A DNA stretch of 64,000 nt. Origin: Blattabacterium cuenoti (lineage in GTDB: Bacteria > Bacteroidota > Bacteroidia > Flavobacteriales > Blattabacteriaceae). Shown here piece after piece: positions 1 through 7,734 of the stretch; position 1 is the first letter of the stretch, and every line of letters starts with the position of its first letter. The translations under genes and the position numbers were made by a program. The DNA is taken from assembly GCF_014251635.1 (NCBI RefSeq), contig NZ_CP059194.1, positions 186,001 to 250,000 on the forward strand, in the 5' to 3' direction. A model generated the notes under the pieces. The model ran no database searches, was not told the DNA's origin, and saw nothing but the letters and a program-made list of their open reading frames with translations.

Positions 1-381
1 ATAGGTTTTATAGGAAATATTATGGAAAAAATGAATGAATATGATTTTCTTCTTTTTATAAAAAAAAGAATGAACGTTCCTTGTATTCGACATTCTAATT
101 TTACAGAAAAAAAAATTCAAAAAATAGCGATGATTACAGGGTCAGGTCGTTTTGGAATAGAAACAGCTATAGAAGAAAAAGCTGATGTTTTTATATCCTC
201 TGATTTAAAATATCATGATTTTTTTAAGTATGAAAAAAAAATATTAATTGTAGATATAGGGCATTATGAATCTGAAAAATTTACTAAAAATTTACTGAAA
301 TCTTTTTTATATAAAAATTTTACTTCGATTTACGTTTATGAATCAAAAATTCATACTAATCCAGTTAAATATTTTTATTAA
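1..381 (+). CDS. Nif3-like dinuclear metal-centre protein, C-terminal part (5' end outside window)
   Basis: The reading frame is open from the first base of the window, so the gene begins upstream and only the C-terminal ~125 residues are present. The visible part matches the end of the Nif3/YbgI/YqfO family: a GSGR-F segment around the MITGSGRFG stretch, then ADVFISSDLKYHD, where the His/Asp of the DxKYHD motif normally bind the dinuclear metal site, then VDIGHYESE with a metal-binding His and Glu. The biochemical role of the family is unsettled (GTP cyclohydrolase I-like and metal-chaperone roles have been proposed). The stop is 2 nt before the next gene, so the two are probably co-transcribed; this Nif3 plus coiled-coil pair is common in Bacteroidetes. 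Confidence 0.85.
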   Translation: MGFIGNIMEKMNEYDFLLFIKKRMNVPCIRHSNFTEKKIQKIAMITGSGRFGIETAIEEKADVFISSDLKYHDFFKYEKKILIVDIGHYESEKFTKNLLKSFLYKNFTSIYVYESKIHTNPVKYFY

Positions 382-383
382 TT

Positions 384-1175
384 ATGGTCCATAAAATACA
401 AGAAGCTGTCACTGTAATAGATAAATTGAGAGTATTATATAATCTTCAATTAATAGATTCTCGTATAGATGAAATACGAAAGTTCCGTGGTAATATTCCT
501 ATGGAAATAGGAAGTCTAGAAGAAGAAATTTCCCAAATGAAAAAGAAATTAGAAAATCTTCATGAAGATATTCTTTGTATAAAAGAAAATATAAATAAAC
601 AAAGTAAAAACATTAAATCTTCAGATATTTTGATTAAAAAATATGAAAAACAAAAAGATCATATTAAAAATCATAAAGAATTATATTCTCTAGATAAAGA
701 GATTGATTACCAAAAGTTAGAAATTCAATTAGCTAAAAAAAAAATTAAGGAATTAAATGTTCATATTTATAAAATGGAAGAAATTTTTAAAAAAAAAGAA
801 GATTTATTAAAAAATAAAGAGGAGCACTTTTTTCACAAAAAAAAAGAATTGAATAACATTTGTTTAGAAAACGATAAAGAAGAAAAAATATTATTAGAAC
901 GATCTTTATGTTTTTCTAAAAAGGTAGATAATGGTTTATTGAAAACTTATCGAAGAATCAGAAATGGAGTCAAAAATGGAGTAGCTGTTGCTCCAGTACA
1001 AAGAGGGGCTCCATTGGGTTCTTATCTCGCAATTACACCTCAAAAATATTCTGAATTGATACAACGTAATAAACTTTTAATAGACGAACATAGTGGTAGA
1101 ATATTAATAGATGCGGAATTGGCTGAGGAAGAAAAGAAAAAATCTTTTGTGTTTTTTTCTAAAAAAAAATTATAA
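384..1175 (+). CDS. Coiled-coil 'zinc ribbon domain' family protein without zinc-ligand cysteines
   Basis: This is a 263-residue protein. The first ~190 residues are charged and helical (Lys/Glu-rich heptads) and predict a long antiparallel coiled-coil hairpin, as in the CT398/HP0958-type family. The C-terminal ~60 residues align by eye to the family's small zinc ribbon (NGVAVAPV..., then DEHSGRIL), but the positions that carry two CxxC pairs in zinc-binding members are Pro, Ser, Asp and Ser here. It is therefore unlikely to bind zinc through that site. My recollection is that flavobacterial relatives share the DEHSGRIL form, so the loss may be ancestral. The function is unknown. It lies between the Nif3-like gene and a thioredoxin-fold gene in a tight + strand cluster. 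Confidence 0.75.
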   Translation: MVHKIQEAVTVIDKLRVLYNLQLIDSRIDEIRKFRGNIPMEIGSLEEEISQMKKKLENLHEDILCIKENINKQSKNIKSSDILIKKYEKQKDHIKNHKELYSLDKEIDYQKLEIQLAKKKIKELNVHIYKMEEIFKKKEDLLKNKEEHFFHKKKELNNICLENDKEEKILLERSLCFSKKVDNGLLKTYRRIRNGVKNGVAVAPVQRGAPLGSYLAITPQKYSELIQRNKLLIDEHSGRILIDAELAEEEKKKSFVFFSKKKL

Positions 1176-1179
1176 AATC

Positions 1180-1734
1180 ATGGTACGAACTTATTCTTCT
1201 AGTAAAATTAAGATTAAAATTAAAGATTTTGAATTATTAGAAGTTTCTTCAGGAAAGAGGAAATTTTTAAGAGATTATTTTTCAAATCAAGCAACTGTAA
1301 TAATGTTTATTTGTAATCACTGTCCATATGTGAAACATATTAATGATGAATTAATTCGTTTAGCTAATGATTTCCTGTCAAAAGGAATTTCATTTTTAGC
1401 GATTAATTCTAATGATGCAAAAAAGTATTCAGAGGACTCTCCAGAAAATATGGAAAAAGTACATCATCAGTTAGGTTATCCTTTTCCTTATTTTTTTGAT
1501 GAAACACAGGAAGTTGCTAAATATTATTGTGCAAAATGTACTCCTGAATTTTTTATTTTTTCCGGAAAGGGAAATTTATGTTATCATGGCCAATTAGATG
1601 ATTCTAGGCCTGGAAATAATATTCCTGTTACAGGTTTTGATGTGAGAAATATATTGCAAAATATTTTAAAAGGAAAAAAAATATATCCAATAGTAAAACT
1701 AAGCTACGGATGTAATATCAAATGGAAAACATAA
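1180..1734 (+). CDS. Thioredoxin-fold / AhpC-TSA-like redoxin
   Basis: This is a 184-residue protein counted from the ATG at 1180, 4 nt after the previous stop. An in-frame upstream ATG (1111) would overlap the preceding gene by 65 nt and is less likely. The fold is thioredoxin/peroxiredoxin-like: VIMFICNHCPYVKHI contains a CxxC-type motif (CNHC) in the active-site position, followed by a beta-alpha segment with AINSNDA, then a cis-Pro region TPEFFIF and a C-terminal YHGQLDDSRP segment. These features match the widespread thioredoxin-family proteins with an NHCPYV signature. The likely role is a cytoplasmic disulfide or peroxide reductase; the substrate is unknown. There is no signal peptide. 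The last 17 nt overlap the convergent DHH gene. Confidence 0.8.
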   Translation: MVRTYSSSKIKIKIKDFELLEVSSGKRKFLRDYFSNQATVIMFICNHCPYVKHINDELIRLANDFLSKGISFLAINSNDAKKYSEDSPENMEKVHHQLGYPFPYFFDETQEVAKYYCAKCTPEFFIFSGKGNLCYHGQLDDSRPGNNIPVTGFDVRNILQNILKGKKIYPIVKLSYGCNIKWKT

Positions 1735-2725
1735 GATTTTTATAATAGCTTGGGATAATATTTAGAAAATATTCTATAGATTCAGATAAGCTTTTTTCTG
1801 ATATCCCTCCTGCTGCGTTTTTGTGACCTCCTCCTCCAAAATGTTTTCTAGCAAAGAAATTTACATCAAAATTTCCTTTCGAGCGAAAGGAGATTTTGAT
1901 AGGATAATTTTCTTTTTCTTCAAAAAAGAAAACAGAAAAAACAATATTTTTAATACCTAATCCATAAGTAATAATCCCTTCTGTATCTCCTTGTTTATAT
2001 GAATAAAAATTAATATCCGAAGCTTTTATGCTTGTGTAAGCTGTACGGTATTTTTTAATGATTTTTAATTTTTTTAGGGCTTTAGATAATAATTTTAATC
2101 TGTTTTCATTGTATTTTTCTTGTATATGATGATAAATGAAATCTATATCAATCCCTTTATCTATTAATTTTCCGGCAATAAAATGTGTCTCTGAAGTTAC
2201 AGAAGGAAACCGAAAATAACCTGTATCAGTCATTAATCCTACATATAAACAGGTAGCTATTTCTTTGTCTATTTTATCCAAATGATTCATATAAGATATG
2301 AATCGAAAGACTAAAATACTGGTAGCTGAGACTGTAGGGTCTGAAAACATAAAATCAAAATAAAAAGGAAAAGGATGATGATCAATTAGTATTTTTTTTG
2401 CTTTTGAACATAAAAAAAAATCTCTTATGTTATTGATTCTTGACAAATTATTAAAATCTATAAAAAATACATAATCCGAGTTGACAATTTTTTTTTTTAC
2501 TAAAGATTGTGTTTGTTCAGAAAATACAAGAATATCCTCAGTTCCAGGAAGCCATTTAAAAGATTCAGAATATTCTGTTGGAGATATTAAATCTACATCA
2601 TGTTTTAATTTTCTAAGATAGAATAAAAGAGCTAAAGATGACCCTAAAGCGTCTCCATCCGGATTATTATGAGGCAATAGTACGATTTTTTTTTTATTTA
2701 TTCCATTTATGTTAGAAAATAACAT
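1718..2725 (-). CDS. nrnA: DHH-family phosphoesterase, NrnA-like oligoribonuclease / pAp phosphatase
   Basis: This is a 335-residue member of the DHH/DHHA1 phosphoesterases. Motif I HNNPDGDALG is at residues 19-28, the DHH triad (LIDHHPF) at 115-117, and the C-terminal DHHA1 motif GGGGHKNAAGG near residue 300. Relatives degrade nanoRNAs to mononucleotides and dephosphorylate 3'-phosphoadenosine 5'-phosphate. All metal-binding motifs are present, so it is probably active, and no orn gene is visible in this window. It is the last gene of a minus-strand run (dapD-tsaC-cca-nrnA) and starts 3 nt after the cca stop. Its 3' end overlaps the convergent redoxin gene by 17 nt. Confidence 0.88.
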   Translation of the reverse strand: MLFSNINGINKKKIVLLPHNNPDGDALGSSLALLFYLRKLKHDVDLISPTEYSESFKWLPGTEDILVFSEQTQSLVKKKIVNSDYVFFIDFNNLSRINNIRDFFLCSKAKKILIDHHPFPFYFDFMFSDPTVSATSILVFRFISYMNHLDKIDKEIATCLYVGLMTDTGYFRFPSVTSETHFIAGKLIDKGIDIDFIYHHIQEKYNENRLKLLSKALKKLKIIKKYRTAYTSIKASDINFYSYKQGDTEGIITYGLGIKNIVFSVFFFEEKENYPIKISFRSKGNFDVNFFARKHFGGGGHKNAAGGISEKSLSESIEYFLNIIPSYYKNLMFSI

Positions 2726-2728
2726 ATA

Positions 2729-4147
2729 TTATTTTTTTTTCAATCCCAACTCTTCTCCTTTTTTTAACATCATAAAATAAGCAGAATTAAAATCATTAGA
2801 TATTTTTCCTTCCAAAATAGAATCCTTAACAAAATTTTTTATGATTCCTATTTCTTTACATGGATCAATATCAAAGGCCTTCATTATATCATTTCCTGAT
2901 ATGGGGGATTTCCAATTTTGAATTCTATCTTTTTCTTCTAATTTTCTAATTCTTTCCATAAGAATATAAATATTTTTTTTATATTTATTTTTCTTTTCCA
3001 TATTATTAGTCGTAATATCAGCGATACATAATTTCATTAAATCTTCTAGATCGTTTCCTATATCAAATAATAATCTACGTATAGCAGAATCGCTAGTATT
3101 ATTTCCTATTAACGCAATAGGTCTACAACTATGCTGAATCATTTTTCGAACATATTTCATAGAAAAACCTTTTGGAAGCTTTAAACGTTGGAATATATTT
3201 GAAACCATCTTAGCTCCTACAAATTCGTGAGCATGAAAAGACCATCCTATTCCCGGTAAAAATTTTTTAGTATAAGTTTTTCCTATATCATGAAGTAATG
3301 CTGCCCATCTTAACCAAAGAGAACTATTCTTATCTTTACTGATATTGTCTACTACTTTCAAAGTATGATAAAAATTATCTTTGTGTTTATATCCATTTTT
3401 TTCTTCTATTCCTTTTAACGACACTAATTCCGGTAATATAATTGATAACAATCCAGATTTATATAATAAAAACAATCCTATAGAAGGCTTTTCAGATAGT
3501 AGAATTTTGTTAAACTCTTCTACAATTCTTTCTATAGAAACAATATTTATTCTATTCTTGTTTTTTTGAATTGATTGAAATGAATATTCTTCAATCATAA
3601 ACTGTAATTGAGTAGAAAACCGTATAGCTCGCATCATTCGTAATGGATCGTCAGAATAAGTAATATTTGCATCTAATGGAGTTCTCAATATTTTTTTTTT
3701 CAAATCTAATAATCCACCGAATGGATCTATCAATTCTCCATAATTGTTTCGGTTTAAACTAATTGCTAAAGCATTGATTGTAAAATCTCTTCTATTTTGA
3801 TCATCTTGCAATGATCCAAATTCTATAACAGGTTTTCTACTGGAAAAATTGTAAGATTCTTTTCTTGATCCCACAAATTCTATTTTTTGATTATCGTATT
3901 CCAACATAGCCGTCCCAAAACGTTTGAATATTATTATTTTAGGATAAGGAATAATATATTTAGAAACCTCTTGAGCTAACCTTATCCCTTCTCCTATAGT
4001 TAAAATATCTAAATCTTTAAATTTCATTTTACCTAACAAAAAATCACGTACATAACCTCCTATAACATAGCTATTTTGTCTTATTCTTTGAGAAGAAAAA
4101 CTTACAATACGAAATATTTTTTGATGAACAGCAGATGATAAATTCAT
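2729..4147 (-). CDS. cca: CCA tRNA nucleotidyltransferase with HD domain
   Basis: This is a 472-residue class II nucleotidyltransferase. The head domain has IGGYVRD (residues 29-35), the catalytic DLD (45-47), and RRDFTINALA (119-128). The neck region includes DPLRMMRAIRF (about 167-177). A C-terminal HD domain carries LLHDIGK (HD at 286-287). Enzymes of this type add or repair the 3'-terminal CCA of tRNAs; poly(A) polymerase is the alternative for the superfamily. The CCA-adding role is favoured because neither tRNA gene in this window (Lys, Glu) encodes CCA. It is 6 nt downstream of tsaC, in the same minus-strand operon. Confidence 0.9.
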   Translation of the reverse strand: MNLSSAVHQKIFRIVSFSSQRIRQNSYVIGGYVRDFLLGKMKFKDLDILTIGEGIRLAQEVSKYIIPYPKIIIFKRFGTAMLEYDNQKIEFVGSRKESYNFSSRKPVIEFGSLQDDQNRRDFTINALAISLNRNNYGELIDPFGGLLDLKKKILRTPLDANITYSDDPLRMMRAIRFSTQLQFMIEEYSFQSIQKNKNRINIVSIERIVEEFNKILLSEKPSIGLFLLYKSGLLSIILPELVSLKGIEEKNGYKHKDNFYHTLKVVDNISKDKNSSLWLRWAALLHDIGKTYTKKFLPGIGWSFHAHEFVGAKMVSNIFQRLKLPKGFSMKYVRKMIQHSCRPIALIGNNTSDSAIRRLLFDIGNDLEDLMKLCIADITTNNMEKKNKYKKNIYILMERIRKLEEKDRIQNWKSPISGNDIMKAFDIDPCKEIGIIKNFVKDSILEGKISNDFNSAYFMMLKKGEELGLKKK

Positions 4148-4153
4148 GTCCGT

Positions 4154-4732
4154 CTACATACGTAATATTTTTACCTGATTATATACAACTTTTATAATAG
4201 AAGAACTAGTATAGTTTACTTTTTCTTCTCTACGGAAATTTACAACATAATCTGTTTTATTTAAAATATAAGGACTAATTTCTGAAAAAGATTTAGGAGT
4301 TACAAATCCCGATAAATTAGCAGAAGTAGAAATAATGGGTCTATCTAAATTTCTAATCAAACAAGAGCAAAATGGATCATGTGTTAAACGAACCGCTAAA
4401 GTATTATCTTGTCTAAAAAAATTAGATGCTATTTTTTTAGTGTTTTCGTATACTATAGTAATAGGCTTATCTTTTTTGACTAGATTATTGAGAATTATTT
4501 TTTTAGTAAAAAGAGAAATTTTTCCTACTAATTGATGCAAACGATCTATACTTTCTACCAAAACAATCATCGATTTAGAAACATTTCTATTCTTAATTTC
4601 ACATATTTTTTTTATAGCCTGTATATTAAATGCATCACACCCTAATCCCCATACAGTATCTGTAGGATATAATAAATTTTTTCCTTTTTTTAATATATCT
4701 ACACTTTTTTCGACCTCTATGTGAAAAGACAT
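4154..4732 (-). CDS. tsaC: L-threonylcarbamoyladenylate synthase (TsaC/Sua5 family)
   Basis: This is a 192-residue YrdC-fold protein. The N-terminal LLYPTDTVWGLGCDA is the family signature, KxR-type substrate contacts follow in CEIKNR and SKSM, and the RPIISTSANLSG motif lies near residues 130-141. The enzyme makes threonylcarbamoyl-AMP from threonine, bicarbonate and ATP, the first step of t6A37 synthesis in ANN-decoding tRNAs. The length fits the short TsaC form; the Sua5 C-terminal domain is absent. The ATG directly abuts the dapD stop codon, so the genes are probably translationally coupled. The transferase partners TsaB/D/E are not in this window. Confidence 0.88.
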   Translation of the reverse strand: MSFHIEVEKSVDILKKGKNLLYPTDTVWGLGCDAFNIQAIKKICEIKNRNVSKSMIVLVESIDRLHQLVGKISLFTKKIILNNLVKKDKPITIVYENTKKIASNFFRQDNTLAVRLTHDPFCSCLIRNLDRPIISTSANLSGFVTPKSFSEISPYILNKTDYVVNFRREEKVNYTSSSIIKVVYNQVKILRM

Positions 4733-5551
4733 TTAAATTTCTAAATTATGAGTTCTCAACGCATTATTTAAAGATATTTTTTTATCTGTACTTTCTTTCC
4801 TTTTACCTATAATCATAGCACATGGAACATGATATACACCTGAAGGAAATTTTTTTGGATAAGATCCTGGTATGACTACAGAATATTTAGGAATTATCCC
4901 CTTTATTTCAATAGGTTTTTCATTAGTTACATCAAAAATTTTAGTAGAGGCTGTGATAACGACATTTGCTCCTAAAACAGCTCCTTTTTTTATCAAAACT
5001 CCTTCCACTAAAATACATCTAGATCCAATAAATACATCATCCTCAACAATAACTGGATGAGCTTGTAAAGGTTCTAAAACACCCCCAATTCCAACTCCTC
5101 CGCTTACATGAACCCCACTTCCAATTTGAGCACAACTTCCAACTGTTGCCCATGTATCTATCATGGTATTTTTTCCTATATATGCACCTATATTTACATA
5201 AGAAGGCATAAGAATAACTCCAGGTGATATATACGAACCATAACGCGCTATAGCATGAGGGACTACACGTATTTCTTTTTCCTTAAATTTATTCTTGATA
5301 GGAATTTTATCGTAAAATTCTAATGGACCTAGTTCTACTGTATCCATTTTTTGAACCGAAAAATACATAATAATAGCTCTTTTAACCCATTCATTGACTA
5401 TCCATTTTCCATTTAAATAATTTGATACTCTGATTGAACCATTTTCCAAATGGTTAATAACCTGAATAACTACATTTTTTATATTTACATCAGTGCTCCA
5501 TATATTTTTCTTATTCCAAGCTTGATCTATTTCTAATTTTAGTCTATTCAC
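4733..5551 (-). CDS. dapD: 2,3,4,5-tetrahydropyridine-2,6-dicarboxylate N-succinyltransferase
   Basis: This is a 272-residue left-handed beta-helix acyltransferase. Hexapeptide repeats occupy roughly residues 95-220 (for example GVILMPSYVNIGAYIG, then GVHVSGGVGIGG and AHPVIVEDD). An N-terminal helical domain and a C-terminal segment with VPCAMIIGKR complete the usual DapD length. It succinylates tetrahydrodipicolinate in the succinylase branch of diaminopimelate/lysine synthesis, giving both lysine for the host and peptidoglycan precursor. The start is a GTG at 5551 and no ATG lies nearby in frame. It is the first gene of a minus-strand operon with tsaC, cca and nrnA, driven by the promoter candidate at 5593-5623. 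Confidence 0.93.
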   Translation of the reverse strand: MNRLKLEIDQAWNKKNIWSTDVNIKNVVIQVINHLENGSIRVSNYLNGKWIVNEWVKRAIIMYFSVQKMDTVELGPLEFYDKIPIKNKFKEKEIRVVPHAIARYGSYISPGVILMPSYVNIGAYIGKNTMIDTWATVGSCAQIGSGVHVSGGVGIGGVLEPLQAHPVIVEDDVFIGSRCILVEGVLIKKGAVLGANVVITASTKIFDVTNEKPIEIKGIIPKYSVVIPGSYPKKFPSGVYHVPCAMIIGKRKESTDKKISLNNALRTHNLEI

Positions 5552-5592
5552 TTTTTTATATTATTTTTTATATTGGGTAATAAGAAGAAAAA

Positions 5593-5623
5593 CAAAAGTA
5601 GTAAAAATAAAATAAGATAACAA
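5593..5623 (-). promoter_or_regulatory. Bacteroidetes-type promoter upstream of dapD
   Basis: On the minus strand there is TACTTTTG (5593-5600), which matches the Bacteroidetes -7 consensus TAnnTTTG, and a TTG triplet (5621-5623) 20 nt upstream in the -33 position. Both the element and the spacing fit the known consensus, and it lies about 40 nt before the GTG of dapD. This is a motif match only; transcription was not measured. Confidence 0.55.
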
Positions 5624-5637
5624 GTAGACATTCGATA

Positions 5638-6066
5638 ATGGCAAAAATATTAGGAATAGATTATGGAAAAATTATTACTGGTTTATCCATAACAGATGAA
5701 AAAAAAATATTTGCTTTTGGACTAAATGCTATTCTAACTAAAAATTTAATGAATTTTTTAGAAAATTTTTTATTTTGTGAAAAAATAGAAAAAATTGTTG
5801 TAGGATTACCCAAAAAATTAAATAATAAAAAAGAAATTTTAATAGAAACAGAAATTCAGAAATTTTTAAATAAATTTCGCGTAAAATATCCTAAAATCAT
5901 TATAGAAAGATTAGATGAACGTTTTACATCTAAAATGGCTTTTTATACTATGATAAAATTGGGTTTAAAAAAAAAAAAAAGAAGGAAGAAAACAATTTTA
6001 AATCAAATTAGTGCTACTATAATTTTACAGTCTTATCTTGCAAAAAAAAATAATTCATATTCATGA
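5638..6066 (+). CDS. ruvX: YqgF/RuvX-family Holliday junction resolvase-like protein
   Basis: This is a 142-residue RNase H-fold protein of the YqgF/RuvX family, proposed to resolve Holliday junctions or to act in 16S rRNA processing. The first catalytic Asp is present in GIDYGK (D8), VVGLPK follows at about residues 54-59, and LDERFTS supplies the second acidic site (D93/E94). The last conserved acidic position, usually Asp in the motif VDxxAA/SA, is Asn122 (ILNQISAT; codon AAT at 6001-6003). The rest of that helix (TIILQSYL) is well conserved. Activity may therefore be altered. The gene overlaps def by 4 nt (ATGA). Confidence 0.85.
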   Translation: MAKILGIDYGKIITGLSITDEKKIFAFGLNAILTKNLMNFLENFLFCEKIEKIVVGLPKKLNNKKEILIETEIQKFLNKFRVKYPKIIIERLDERFTSKMAFYTMIKLGLKKKKRRKKTILNQISATIILQSYLAKKNNSYS

Positions 6067-6581
6067 TATTACCTATAGTTCTTTATGGAAATCCGATTTT
6101 GAGAAAAAAATGTTTGAACATAGATTTTTCTTCTTCTAAAAGAAGAAAGGAAATCAGTAAATTGATTCAAGACATGTTTGAAACGATACATAAAGTAAAA
6201 GGCATAGGATTGGCAGCACCACAAATTGGAAAGAATATTCGACTTTTTATAGTAGAAACTACTTATTTAAATGGAAGAGATATTAGAAATTATAAAGAAG
6301 TTTTTATTAATGCTAAAATATTAAAAATTCATGGAAAAGAATGTAAATTTAATGAAGGATGTCTTAGTATTCCTGGAATTATGGGGAATGTAAAAAGAAA
6401 ATCTAATGTAATAATTGAATATTATGATCAAAATTGGAAAAAAAAAAAAAGTACCTTAACAGGTATCTGTGCAAGAATAATTTTACATGAATATGATCAT
6501 ATTGAAGGGAAACTTTTCATTGATTATTTATCTTATGATAAAAAGAAAATAATTCAAAAAAAATTGATGAATTTACCATGA
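6063..6581 (+). CDS. def: Peptide deformylase
   Basis: This is a 172-residue metallopeptidase that removes the N-formyl group from nascent proteins. All three family motifs are visible: GIGLAAPQIG (around residues 47-56), EGCLSIPG (around 99-106, with the metal-binding Cys) and HEYDH (around 142-146, with the two metal-binding His and the catalytic Glu). The length is normal. Its ATG overlaps the ruvX stop, which suggests a two-gene + strand unit. The stop is 7 nt before the convergent rplT stop. Confidence 0.95.
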   Translation: MILPIVLYGNPILRKKCLNIDFSSSKRRKEISKLIQDMFETIHKVKGIGLAAPQIGKNIRLFIVETTYLNGRDIRNYKEVFINAKILKIHGKECKFNEGCLSIPGIMGNVKRKSNVIIEYYDQNWKKKKSTLTGICARIILHEYDHIEGKLFIDYLSYDKKKIIQKKLMNLP

Positions 6582-6588
6582 AAAAAAT

Positions 6589-6939
6589 TCATTGTGAATA
6601 AACCTCATCTACCATTTTTTTGAAAACATTAGGATCATTCATAGATATATATGAAAGAATCTTTCTATTAATTTTAATTTTTTTTTCGGATAATTTACTC
6701 ATAAATTCAGAATAGGATTTTCCATACTGACGAACACCCGCATTGATCCGTTGAATCCAAAGAGATCTAAAATCTCTTTTTTTTCTTTTTCTTCCTGAGA
6801 AAGCATAAACAAAAGACTTTTCTACAGCATTTTTAGCAACTGTATAAACTTTACTTCTGGAACCATAAAAACCTTTAGCTAATTTAAGTATTTTTTTACG
6901 TTTTCGTCTCGAGGAAACCGCATTTGTAGATCTAGGCAT
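6589..6939 (-). CDS. rplT: Large ribosomal subunit protein bL20
   Basis: This is a 116-residue, strongly basic protein. The N-terminal PRSTNAV...RRKRKKILKLAKGFYGSRSKVY and the DFRSLWIQRINAGVRQ segment are characteristic of L20, which binds 23S rRNA early in 50S assembly. The length is normal. It is the last gene of the conserved thrS-infC-rpmI-rplT cluster on the minus strand, 6 nt after rpmI. In other bacteria L20 represses its own operon by binding the infC-rpmI leader; no such site could be recognised here. Confidence 0.96.
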   Translation of the reverse strand: MPRSTNAVSSRRKRKKILKLAKGFYGSRSKVYTVAKNAVEKSFVYAFSGRKRKKRDFRSLWIQRINAGVRQYGKSYSEFMSKLSEKKIKINRKILSYISMNDPNVFKKMVDEVYSQ

Positions 6940-6945
6940 AATTTT

Positions 6946-7140
6946 TTAAATTTGTATTTTGATGTTTTTTTGATCTGATTTTTTTAACAAAGTGAATACA
7001 GAAAGATTACGTTTTTTTCTTTTAGATTTTTTAGTTAATAGATGATTCTTGAATGCATGTTTTCTTTTTATATATCCATTAGCTGTTGTTTTAAATCTTT
7101 TTTTTGATCCTGATTTTGTTTTCAATTTATACTTATACAT
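6946..7140 (-). CDS. rpmI: Large ribosomal subunit protein bL35
   Basis: This is a 64-residue basic protein with the L35 pattern: [31 protein letters not shown] matches the family's KTKSGAAKRFK...G.i.R..a...H.l signature, with a short KRKKRNL C-terminal basic patch. The length is normal (about 65). It sits between infC and rplT in the standard bacterial order, with 17 nt to infC and 6 nt to rplT, so it is part of the same transcript. Confidence 0.95.
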   Translation of the reverse strand: MYKYKLKTKSGSKKRFKTTANGYIKRKHAFKNHLLTKKSKRKKRNLSVFTLLKKSDQKNIKIQI

Positions 7141-7157
7141 AACATAACAATATGACG

Positions 7158-7694
7158 TTAAAATTTTTTTGGAGCTAATATCATATACATTCTCTTTCCT
7201 TCCATTACCGGCATTTGCTCTACTTTTCCGAATTCTTCAATTTCTTCTGCAAATTTTAATAATTTGATTTTTCCTTGATCTTTATATACGATAGAACGTC
7301 CTTTAAAAAAAACAAATACTTTCACTTTATCTCCACGCATTAAAAATTTTTCTGCACTTTTAATTTTAACTTTTCCATCGTGATCCCCAATTTGGGGCCC
7401 AAATCTAATTTCTTTGGTATTTACTTTAATTTGTTTTGCTTTAAATTGTTTCTTTCTTTTTTTTTGTTCGTATAAAAACTTTTTGTAATCCAGTATCTTA
7501 CACACTGGAGGATTTAATTTAGGATTAATTTCAACTAAATCTAGTTCTCTTTCTCTAGAAAATTGTATAGCTTTTTCTATAGAAAAAATACCATTTTTTA
7601 TGGAAGAGTCACCGACTAAACGGACTTTTGGAGTCCCAATAATACTTCCATTGATACGATGTACTTCTTTTTTTTTCGGTAATGGTCGGTGCAT
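7158..7694 (-). CDS. infC: Translation initiation factor IF-3
   Basis: This is a 178-residue protein with the two IF-3 domains. The N-domain has HRINGSI...VRLVGD and the ERELDLVEI...[16 protein letters not shown] motif (around residues 50-80). The C-domain has [16 protein letters not shown] and [11 protein letters not shown]. It prevents premature 50S joining and discriminates the initiator tRNA and start codon on the 30S subunit. Many bacteria start infC with AUU; here an in-frame ATG at 7694 gives an N-terminus of the usual length, so a rare start codon is not required. It lies between thrS and rpmI. Confidence 0.95.
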   Translation of the reverse strand: MHRPLPKKKEVHRINGSIIGTPKVRLVGDSSIKNGIFSIEKAIQFSRERELDLVEINPKLNPPVCKILDYKKFLYEQKKRKKQFKAKQIKVNTKEIRFGPQIGDHDGKVKIKSAEKFLMRGDKVKVFVFFKGRSIVYKDQGKIKLLKFAEEIEEFGKVEQMPVMEGKRMYMILAPKKF

Positions 7695-7734
7695 TCTATT
7701 TTTTTTATTACCTCTTGAAAATTTTTTTTTTATA

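Noticed and set aside
3381..3569. Open frame on the plus strand inside cca
   Set aside because: It is antisense to a gene with clear family motifs and has no similarity to a known family; it is a by-product of A+T-rich codon use.
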